NCBI RefSeq assembly: GCF_001949145.1
Contig: NW_019091507.1
Location: 168,396 to 232,395, forward strand
DNA: 64,000 nt
From: Acanthaster planci
Taxonomy: Eukaryota; Echinodermata; Asteroidea; Valvatida; Acanthasteridae
Direction of reading: 5' to 3'
In this document: in pieces, positions 49,401 through 61,400 of the stretch
Layout: each line of letters opens with the position of its first letter
Numbering within the stretch: the stretch's first letter is position 1
Translations under genes and position numbers: made by a program
The notes under the pieces: generated by a model
Seen by the model: the letters and a program-made list of their open reading frames with translations, nothing else
The model's database searches: none
What the model was told of the DNA's origin: nothing

Positions 49401-52400
49401 ATTCCAGTGTTCCAGTAAAGAGTATAGTACAGTCTCGCAGGCTGTGATTCCTCAAGAGTCCCTGCGGAACTTGTGTCTAAGGACACGACAACCTTTGTTT
49501 GGTGAAGACTCCCCATCTTGTTTTGTCTTTGTTCTCTATTCATGTCACCATTTCTATGCCCAGTATATCTCTTAATATAACCTTTTTTTGTAATTTGTAA
49601 GTATGAGTTTCTGTTTTTAATGTTCGTATCATGCCCTGAAGTGTGTATCTCATTTTGATCTCTTCGGTATTCTAAATAGTCAAACGTTTTACCTTAAATA
49701 GTTAATCTACGTCTTTTACTGATCCACGACCAGATGTAAGGCAGCAGGTCCACAGATCACAGTAATTTTATTGCTTTTGCTGCCCCTGGCCCATCTGGGA
49801 TTACTGATCTGTTTTGTACCGTACCAATTGTTCTGTGTTTTCTTGTCATGTCTACTGTTTTGGCCAAATAAATAATAAAAATAATAATGGTTGTCAGTTT
49901 TGGCTGTCGGGAAAGCACAGACTGTTTTGCTTGCTTGATGTGATTCAGTTTGTGGTACTTATGTGTAGCCATTTTTATTATCTCACTTTCCTCAAACAGA
50001 CCTATTACGTGACTGTCCGCGCTATCTCTGAAGCTGGCAGTGTCTCCGTTACCTCAGATGGTCTCAAAGTCATTCAGGAGGGTCAGTTATTGGAGGGAGC
50101 TACAATCAAAGATGGGCTTGGCTGTGGTGAAAGTGAGGCCTTTGGTTTGTCACCATCTTTTTCCTTCAGATTGATTCAGGGTTCAGGGCTTGCCTTTGCA
50201 AAATCTCGATTAGACTCGGAACATGTATGCGTAATATTCTATTTAAAATGCTGATGTAACATTCATGACCTGTTATACTAGCATCCTCAGATAATGTCCC
50301 CAACTCTCTAACAGCTATTTTCCCAGCGCTATAAGGTTCCCAAGTGTTATGATGCTTCCTAAGAATGATTGTACGGGGTGTCTTAAAAAGGGAAAGGAAG
50401 ATGAATGCGCTTGATGCTTGACTGTGACCAAAATTGTGGTAAACGGTAGCAATTTTCTGTTTCATTTTGACTTCCTCTTTTGCACGACACCAAGAAATCC
50501 AAATTTCCGTCACATGTGACTGAGCACGAAGTGGTTTAATGGACCAAGTCAGAAAGGGCTTTGCACCGAATAGCTGTTTTGATGTTGAATTCGTACTGTT
50601 CAGAGATGGCTTTTTTTTCAGAATAACACAACCTTTGCTGGAATCTCCAAATACATGACACGCATTTAAAAGTGATTAGAACAAGGGCAGAACTTATCAT
50701 TGAAAGAAATGGGGGACATGTTGAAGAACACTGGGCTTGGCTTCAGTGTGAATAAGCCCCTAACAGTGGTTGTCTTTGAATTAATGAGTTTGGTAGTGTT
50801 CTTAGTGCTTTATATGCTGTGCAAACCTGTAATTCATCTGGTGCAAAGCCATTTCTGACAGGATCAATTAAACCACTTCATGCTCAGTCGTGTGTGAGGG
50901 AAATTTGAATTTCTTGTTGTCACATGAAAGAAGACACACTGAAACAGATTATATCTACCACTTTAACTAGTCACATTCATGAAACAGATTAACCAATCTT
51001 GATTTTCTTTTTCTTAGACACCCTGTATAGTGAATGCACATGAACCATGGAATGTGTTGTCCTACTTAATCAGGCTGTCGTAATAAGTACTTCTCCACAA
51101 AGGAAACTGGTAACATTAAAACAGGAAAAACAGCATAGATATACATGTACATTGGTATTAAAAAAATTTGAAACATCAAAAAACTATGAAGTTTTCAAGG
51201 ATTAAACACAATGTCAGCCAAACATGTTAAGAAAACAGTGAAAACAATTCAAGGAGTACAGAATTTTGAATTAAACAGGAAATTAGACACCATTGGTGAA
51301 CAATGGCAAAAAGGTATTGTTTTACGTCCTTCCACCGCCTTGTGTTGTTTTATCAGCATTTTTATTCACGAAAAATTGCTGAGGCTCCGCCATACCTTTG
51401 CAGTGCCTCCAAGTGTTTTTTAAAGATTTGTACAGTGTGGACAGCTTCAGAGGCACCAACTCTGCAAGGAGTATTCCATCATTTTTATGTTTTTTTCGCA
51501 AAGCTGTGCAAATGACGTCACCCCTTGCTACAGCTCATCTCATTAGATCAGCCCCTCTAGCATCCCCCACATTCACTGATTCTTGCCTCCTTCTTCCAGT
51601 GTCTGTTCCTCCAGGGTTGTCCCATCACTCATCTGCTGCTGATCAACCCTGTCAGGATGACATCACCTACCAGTCCTCCTCCTCAGACATCTGAACTCAT
51701 GGAAACATTCCCTCCTCTCACTCTGGCTCTCTCCTCACCGACAGTCTCTTGCTTTGCTCTTGCAGCTTCTGTTCCTCCAGGGTTGTCCCATCACTCATCT
51801 GCTGCTGATCAACCCTGTCAGGATGACATCACCTACCAGTCCTCCACCTCCGACATCTCAGCTCGTTGGACCATCCCTGAGATGCTGCAGCCCTTTGTGA
51901 CTAACATCCGCTGGGCGTTCGAACAGGAGATTGAGATTAACTTAGGTAAGTCTGATGAAAAACTTTGATGTTTAATCAGAATTAATCAAATTCTTAGTTC
52001 GTAAATAATTCTTTTATAAGAATTCATTACATTCTGAATGCCGTTTTCTTACAAAATAGAAATAAAGTAGCGAATAAGCTGTCCCAATGGCTTTAACTCA
52101 ACTGAAGTGACCTAAACTATGCAATACTTACATGTTTATAGTAGTCCAACGATTTGATTACCTTGCAGTCCCTCCCAAAGGAAGTTAGTGTTTTGCCAGA
52201 CCACAACCCTCTTAACCGTATTGCATTAACCTCATATTAAACTCTGTTGGGTTCTTGTTCTTTCTATCTCTCACAGGTTATGAAAACCGAACAGTGGTGT
52301 GGACCACATTGCTTGAGGATGAAGATCTGGGCACGGCATTCCAACATGTTGGGGCTGGTGTAGGGTTGGAAGGCGGAGCTCACTACAGATCAAAGGTAAT

Positions 52401-55400
52401 GGCTTATTTCTATTTCCATTCAAATTCTGCTCTTCAGTGTTGCAGCTGAGTGTGGATGGAGAGAGCTGGTCGATAAACTGTTTTGGTTCATTTTGTGTTT
52501 TATTTTCCAGGTTCACTTTTGCCATGTTAGCATTTGCTTCCAGCCCATCATGACTGATGGATTCTGGGTATTGTCCGAACCTCCCGAGGTCGGTCAGGTC
52601 ACAGTAAGCAACATTGAGTCCACACAAGGCAGAACAGAGATCCACGTGGCCTTCCAGCCTTTTGCGCATGATTACGTCCTTCATGACAACCCACAGGAAT
52701 TGATGGATTTCTATGAGTGGAGCATTGCTGAAGATGGTAATGACAGAGCCCTGCTGAGTCAGTGGACACGAATCCAGGATTTGACGATTACTGGAGAAAT
52801 GGTGAGTCTGTATTTGTTTTTTTCGCTTCTTTAAGCAAGTATTATGATTAGTAATGAGCAAGTATTGCGATTCTTTAGAAGAATTACAAACAGCCAGAAA
52901 AAGTGCAGAAAATGATGGGAAAAAAGTTTACATATTTTGGACAGATAAAAAAGCCATTTTTGACTACGACAAAATATGGAGAGTACATTCTAAGAAACGT
53001 ATGTTATATAGAAGCACCATCTTTAAAGGGAGCATTATACATTCACTGGCTAAATTGGTTTCATTTCTTTAAATCATGCCTGAAAGGCCAGTTCCTTAAA
53101 AGCAGAATGGTAGATAACTGGCCAATTTGTTAATGATTCCAACTTTGAGAAAAACCTTTAAAATCTGCCCAAGAATCATAGTACAAAAGATCAGGACGAT
53201 AACTGTCTGTTTCTTGCAAACCTGGTTCTTGAATGCAACATGCTTGTTCCAAACCCCACTTCACGTCTCTTACTCCAAAGGCCCGCTTCATGGCCTTCTA
53301 CAGTGGACAGTTAGACCTGGATGTCTGTCTTCGGCTATCAGTCAGAGGCTACAACAAGGCCGGCCTATCCTCCATCGCTAGCACAGAGATTGTTAACTGT
53401 GACGATGTGACACTTGTCATGCCCCATGTTGTCATTGATGCAGATCGTAAGTTTCCTTTTTGCCATGTAGCAACAGGCGTTACCAGCTGGGTCCACATAT
53501 GGATTAGGTTTTCAGTTGCCAGCGTATTCCAAGGATTTTACCTACAACACTTTTCTGGGGTTTTTCGCTCACCACTACATCCAGTCAATTCTTCTCATTG
53601 TGTCCTTTCTACCAGTTTCTTCAGACTTGTTAGCTACAGTGCTTAAGGCATTTTTTAGGAATCCTTGGTGTCATTACCGGAAAGAATTAATGATAATTTT
53701 AATAATATGTACCGGGTAAATACAGGCCATTAGTATACACACGCATGGTAGACGACCAGCTTGTGTTTATGCAGTCACAGAAATCCACCCACATAAAGTC
53801 TGAGAAGTTTGTGGCGGCAGACCGTGAGCAAACTGTACACAGCCTGTTGTGGTGGGGTTAATTTCTTGAAGTTGCAACCTTGCAGCCAGCTTCTTTCAAC
53901 TTTGTCAAGACATCCCCTTAATGGCACTGTTTCATTTATAACAGATGAAGTTAACATTGAGCAGAATGCAATGTGGCCCGAGCCAGACAAGAACTACGTC
54001 TCGTCTACGTCCTTCTTATCAGCCGTCTGGCCCACACTGCGCCACAGGGACTACTTCTGGGCAGCCATTGAGGACGCTGGATTGACAGACTTTGGAGACT
54101 TGGACAAGGGTCTGCAGTACCCGTGTGATCACCCAAGGGCTATCTCCTGTGGCAGAACAGGTAGAATAATGAATTTGAATGATCAATTTTTTATTGTTTC
54201 GACCACCACTTCCTGAGGTAATTTGGAAACAAATACCATGATGAACACTCAGTTTACAGTTGTTTTAAATGAAGATTTATAGTTTGCATATGGGGTACAA
54301 GCCGCTCTGCGGTGCTGACGATGTCACGTAAGTCATCGCACCTGCTGCACTGCAGAATAGCTAGTATATGTAGAGTATATATGTGGTGCAATTCTATGTT
54401 CACTTGACTTTTCTTTATAGTGCTGCCAAACCTCTTATTACAAATCTTCCAATCCATTTTGTTAAATACTGGCAATATTTTGTGTTCATGCTACAGGCTT
54501 TTGAACCTTTGTGAGCAATTTCAGTGTTATGGAATTTCGTCCAAAATTCAAACATGTTGGAGTCTGGAAATTGGGCAAGAATTCAGCTGAGTTACCTGGT
54601 ACCCTTGTAAAAATCTCAGAAAATCCCACAGAAACATTGCAGAAGTTCTTTAAACTTGATAAATTCTAGTATAAAGTCATTATTACTTCCACTTCACATA
54701 CTGAACAAAGACATTATTTTGGGGTGCATTTTAAAAGATTTCAGTCTTGCAAAATAGCATTTTACCAGAACTTTTTAGCGATTGATTGAAACTGTCATTT
54801 ATGAATCACTACGTTAGGAGTTTGATTAAATTTTACCTTTTGTGAACTCTTAACGTTAGAGGCCCAATAAATGCCCAAATTGAAGTGCCCAGTGTTGTGG
54901 TCAGTGCCACCTCCAGGTATGCAATCTTCGAGAGTAAGATGCTCACAAACAGTGTTGTTATCAAGCCTAAACTTTCCCGAGTCCTCGAAATTACCAATTT
55001 TAAGTTGGCAGGCTATTAGTGTCCATGCTGGGTGGGCCATGCAGCAATTCCTTGTGCTTTTTTATTTCAGTAGTCCCCAAATAACCAGTGAAATAATAAA
55101 CAACATGGATTATGCAACCATAAAAGAAAGAAATTAACATACGCACCACACGATTTGTGAGGTGTGAACGGTACTTACCGTACATTTACAAGTCTACTGA
55201 GTCCCTCTGGACTGGTGTCCTTTATTTCCGACACCTGAGTAGAGTGAACTGTAAACAACAACCAACGAAAAAATGACTGCCTTGTCCCTGGAGAGCTTGC
55301 ATGTGTACGTCTGGCCAGCGGGCCGGTCAGCTGCTAGGGCTAGGCTGAGTTGAGACATGACACGGCACGGTGTTTAATGACTGATATTATTTTTAACATG

Positions 55401-58400
55401 GTGCCATATAAGCCACTCAGAGTATATGCCGCAGTGTAGCTAGGTTATAGTCATGAACCGTTGTGCCCAGTGTATGCAGATCCTGTTAAGATTTGAACAT
55501 GAATGATGTATGGGACTTGTTATTAAAAAGAATGAACCAACATTCATCAAAATTGGCATGGAAGATAGCATTAGAAAGTTGTTTTTTCAATTTTTGTAGA
55601 TAAAGAGTTTGTCAACATCCCTGATTTGGCCCTTTCACATGGGAAGCGTTATCGTATTTGTATCCACGCCGATGAAGTGACTTTAAAGCATGAACTTTGG
55701 GAGGAGCTCCTTCCGGCTGTATCCAGCTGCAGCGATGGCGTTGTCGTGGATACAACCCCACCAACACCTGGCTCCGTGTGGATCGGTTGGAGTCAGCATC
55801 AAATCTATCAAGTAATTACTTCCATTTGTGGTTCATCATTTTCCAGCTTTGTCCCCAAAAGTTTAATTTCATTCCTGAAAGGTTCACATATCAGTTGTTA
55901 GAAAACGGTCACCGCTGTGCATGATTAGATTGAACAAGTTGTTCTATTGGAGCTGTGAGCTATGCTGCATGAAAGCCTACACATGCATGATTGCTGTACC
56001 ACATTGCCTTGGCTTTGGGATTTTATATTTCACGCATTTTTAATGGTTAGTTTTGCAGCCCTTTCAGGTATCAATTTAGTTAAGCTATCTGGCATCAAGT
56101 GAGATTCAGTGTCTTGTTTGTTTCACACGGAATAATAATCTGTGTTGATTGGACAACGGAACCCAGGAGTCGAGAACCAGATCTGTGTGAAACAAGCAGA
56201 CCCTGAAATGAATATTTTCCACTTATGTTCTTTTCAAATGATCCAGCTTAGCATTTCAGTAGCACACACTTAAAATTAAGCACATGGAGGTGGGTTGATA
56301 ACCTAATGCAAGGTCACCCTAAAAGGTCACCCCAAACATGTACATTCTCACATCGCTTTATCCTGCATGAAATACCAAACTGGCTTATCCACTTTGGATA
56401 AAATGACTTATTTGGACAAAATTTTGCAGTTTGAATCTGGCTTTTGCCTTGTTTTCGTGTTGACAGAGTTCCGTCTCTGAGTTGGTGCTCCACTGGGAGT
56501 CGTTCACTGACATAGAGGAACACGGCTTCGCCCGTCATCACTCTGGAATCAAGTACTATGAATATGCCATTGGTAAGCACTTGTCCATTCATGATGTAGA
56601 GTTCTGTGTCTGAGTTGGCACTACACTGGGAGTCGTTCACTGACATAGAGGAACACGGCTTCGCCCGTCATCACTCTGGAATCAAGTACTATGAATATGC
56701 CATTGGTAAGCACTTGTCCATTCATGATGTAGAGTTCTGTGTCTGAGTTGGCACTACTCTGGGAGTCATTCACTGACATTGAGGAACATGGCTTTGCCTG
56801 GACACGTCAGCGCTCTGGAATCAAATACTATGAATGTGCCATTGGTAGGAAGAGTTTTTCATTTGCTCGTCAATCAACGTCATACTGAGCCCCAGAATTG
56901 CTGTCTACACAAGAACCAATCAGAGCAGGATACTCGCTCACAGAGGCCCTCAGTAATGATGGGAGTATATTGCGGGTGTTACTTGTCGGCAAAAATTGCC
57001 ATTTAGTCGTTAAGTTCAGAAGTCAGCACGGAGCCTCCACCATCCACTCTGCACCAGAGTGCAAGGCTGGCGTGCTATTACACACGGCCATGAGGTCCCT
57101 TTGGTAAGCCTTTTGCGAGTTAGATTTGAATAAAATCTGGTACATGGAGTTCTTTATAGTCACATGAACATAACCATTAGTATTCTCCATACTAAAGACT
57201 GTCGCTGTACCTCGTGATTCGGGGCAAGCTTTTTCTTAGTTACATAAAAGACACCTTGCACCCAGTCACTGTTTTCAATGGATGAGAAGGGCGCAAAGGA
57301 ACTAAAGGAACCAGAGATGGTGGTTACCATGCAAAAGCTTGCCACGAATTATTGAGGTATAGCAACAGTGTCTTTAGCCTAGGGAATTCAGATTGTGTTT
57401 ATGTGCAATCAGATAATTCCGTGTACTCAATTTTATTCAAATTTAACTCGCAAAAGGCTTTGGTCAGCAAGTCCTTGAAGTGTGTGGAAACTCTTTAATG
57501 GCAGGTTCGATGTGGGGTGGCAGTGACGTAAAGGGGTTCACTCGAGTTGGGATCACCAACGGTGTCATCGCACACAAGCTGAGGTTACAGAATGGACACA
57601 AGTACTATGCCACAGTGAAAGGTAAAGATATGGGTCACAAAAGGGTTTCTCAACTTTTCTGTGGTAGATTGTGACTAGATCAATATATTTATTTGCTGCT
57701 TATCCATCTGAGCCATTCACACCAAGTCTGATTGTAAAAAAAAGGCAACTTGAGTCTGAAGTGTTGGTATTTAGGCACTATATCAAATTCTTATCAGGTA
57801 GGTGTCAGACAGAATAGCCCAACCGATACATTGATTATCATTTGGCTATCAGGTGAAGTGTTCTCAAGCGGCAAATTGTTACTGATAAATGCCTTTACAT
57901 TGCATTACTCCCAAGGCTATGTGGTTTCAGTGGAGCAACACCCCTCTATTAATCACTCAACACAAGTCACTGTTATGGGTTGGATGGCCCTGTCCTATAG
58001 TCGACCGATAAGAAGTTTGAAATGATGCCTTAACATCATGTGGCAGACTGTGTTTTATTGTCTTGTTACATCTAGTTTTTGTTTTGGTCATATCGCGATC
58101 AATCAAATAAAGACTGCCCGGTAAGATATTGATTACAATATAAGTGATTTGAAGTCACACCTCGAGCATATTTATGGGTTGCTTCGTTCCATTTCAAGTG
58201 TTTCTGGCATTGTTCATTTTCCTCCAATCAGCAACTGACTTTGTCGGCCTGTCTTCCCAAGCGATGTCAGATTCAATAGTCATTGACACATCTCCTCCTG
58301 TTGTCAGTGAGGATCACACGTTGGACATTGGTGGCAGCTTCATCCGGTCGACAACTTCCATCTCGGCAAGGTACACTGTCAGACAGTGAAATCCACAATT

Positions 58401-61400
58401 AAACAAGCTTTCAGACACATTGTGGAAATGCCCAACCCACTTTGTTCCTCCTAACCAGGCCTGTGCTGTTCAGTTCTTCCTCAGCTTTGTCATTACTCCA
58501 TTTTGACCTCATGCGCAGATATTGGAGAAGTAAAAGTTTATTTTAGCAGGTGCCTGTAAATCGTAAATCGTACAAACCTTAAGTCAGGCTGTATCCGAAA
58601 CGGGCTTCCAGAGCTACGGCTAGGTCTATTGTCTACGCATCTCCACGCATCTCCAATGGAGCAAAGACCTAGACCTAGCTCTAGACAAGAGATTCGGATG
58701 CAGCCTCAGTTTGAAGAGATGGACACTAACAGAGTTAATTTCAAAGTTCGAAAGTATTTCAACATTTGCATAAATTATTGAACATTATTTACATCCAGGT
58801 GAATTTCTTGGTCATTTTGTTTTTCAGTTGGGAGAATGTGTTCTCAGACAGGGAGAGTGGCGTAGCATACTACGAGTGGGCCGTGGGGTCACACTCAGGC
58901 CATGCAGACATCATGCCTTTTACTAGAGAGGATAAAGAGACTGTGGTCAGTGACTCTTCACAACCTTTACCCCTCCAAGAAGGTCACTCGTATTTCATCG
59001 CTGTAAAGGTAACTTGTAAGCAATACACTTCGTATGATTTGCCCTTGTTACATAGCAGGGGATTCAGACTGTAATGATAATGATGGAAACTATTTTCCCG
59101 ATGAAATCTATACCTATTTTGTGCCGTTTGCAGGCCATCAATACTGTGGGTCTGATCACGCTGAGGAGTTATGGAGCTTTCACCGTAGATGCAAGCCCTC
59201 CAGTGGCCGGCCACGTCTTCGACGGAGATCTGGTGCGAGTGCCGGCCAATCATAGAGACCGAGACTTCCAGGAAGATCGCACTGAACTGAGAGCATTCTG
59301 GGAAGGGTTCCACGACCCGCACAGCACCATCCTGGGCTATTCATGGAGAGCTGGGATGTGTCCCGGGTGTTCCGATGTCGTGCCTGAGCAGCATGTGGGC
59401 TTGTACACTGGTAATTTCCAAACGTCAACACTGAAGTTATTTTAAAAATGGATTTTGGTTCTACGTATCAAAGTTAAATTCTGTCTTCCAATCAGTCAAC
59501 TTGAGTCAGCTATAAAGCATGTGCAGGTTTATGTGCTATTTGCACAGGCTGTTCCAATCGCACACAACCAGTTTTCTATTTGAATGCACAGTCTTCGTGT
59601 TTACACCAGGTGTGAGCTTGATATGGTCCCTACAAACCTCTCTGGGCTCTCTCTTCTTTGCCTGTGTCAGGGGACTTGTAAACTCAGATTGTTTACTAAC
59701 TTAATAACTTGTTTATGATGGCAATGCAATAGTGGCTCACAAAAATGCAGAATCAGAAACTGTTTTGTCATTTGAGAGAGATAAAGTACAAGGTACATGT
59801 AGGTATGCACCAAGATTATGTATTGCTCTCTCTTCGCACTCTGTTTCGCATTTTGTTTCGCTGCATGTGGCATCGAAGTTGGTAGAAAAAAGTCTGTGAA
59901 TTTTCTGTCATTTTAAATGGATGATGAACCCACTCTAATCTTGGTTTTCTTTTGGTCAGAACAATGATGTCACAAATGCCCAACTAATGACCAGTGCAGA
60001 AATTAAGTAAGAAATCAAATTGTAAAAAATCAGATTGTGAAAGAATGCTCCCATAAACCTGTCCTTCATAGATGATAAGTCTGTGTGTTTCCTTCGCTGT
60101 CAGATGTGGTTGCTGAAAACCTTAACCTGGTGCCTGGTCTGACCTACTATGTGACGGTGACGGCCTGTAATGCCGCTGGCCTGTGTACCTCAGTGACTTC
60201 CGATGGCGTCATGGTAGATGACTCGCCTCCATTGCCAGGGAAGGTGTATGATGGTGGCCCTGGCAGTGATGACATAAGCTACCAGTCTTCACGGTGAGAA
60301 ACATTGACAGAAACTTTTAAAAATTGTAAATCGAAAATGTGCAAACTACAGAGAAGATGTTATCGCACAAGTTGTAGTTTTTTGTTGGACCTACAAAACT
60401 GGGGTCTGCACATCGAAATAGGCTTCAAACCTCTGGTTTCTGTTTCTCTGCTGCTGTTTAACCAACAGGCTATCCAGCCCTTTACATATTATGTAATCAT
60501 GGCTCTCGCATTCCTTGGTTGTCTGTTTAGGTTCCAGCTGCGAGCCCATTGGTGGGGTTTCCATGACCCTCACTCCAGCCTCTCCCACTTTGAATGGCGC
60601 GCCGGCACTACACCAGGAGCTGAGGACATTCTCCCCGCTACACGAATTGAGCTGTCAGAGGATGCTCTAAAATTCCTGCCAGCGTCAGACCAGCTGCCCG
60701 TAGGCGCTGACATCTACATCACCGTACGTGCCTATAACCGGCTCGGCATGTGGAGTGAGGCTACATCTAATGGGTTCCGCGTGGATTCTAGCCCCCCTGA
60801 TGTGGTGGACACACCTGCTGTTGATGAGACGCAGGGGATGGCAGTCCAAAACACCCAGGTAAGAATTTAAAAGGATACTAAAGAGTACAGTTCTGTGTTG
60901 CACAATGTACAAATATAGGACATGTGTCTCTTCTACATATTGAAGCTGAAGAGAGCCATTATCTGTCACCAAATATAACTATTCTTACCATTCCACACGT
61001 GTAAAAAATATTGTTATATAATGCTTGACTAGAATCTTATTTGTGTACAAGCGCAGCACAGATTTTCACAATTTCAGCTAAAACTAAACTTTAATCAACG
61101 CCAAGAGCTGTGGCCGTGCCTCCCATTTCATGGGTATTTGTACCAGTCACACCAAGTAAGTCCGTGACTCACGATGATGAATAAAGCTTCCGAGTGCATT
61201 TGTCATTTTCAATTGATATGTGAGACACTGTTGTTCATCTTTTAGGTTCTGCGTGACCTCCTCCACTTTTCCTGGAAGTTCAATGACCCTGAGAGTGGTA
61301 TCAGCGACCAGTATGTGTCGGTCAGCACACACCACAATGGAGACATCAATATACCTCCAATTAAGGTTAACTTTTGCCCTGACGATTTTAAAGTTGATAA

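Noticed and set aside
52271-52861. 196-residue open frame on the minus strand
   Set aside because: It lies antisense to exons 24 and 25 of gene B, has no family features, and is explained as a shadow of coding sequence.
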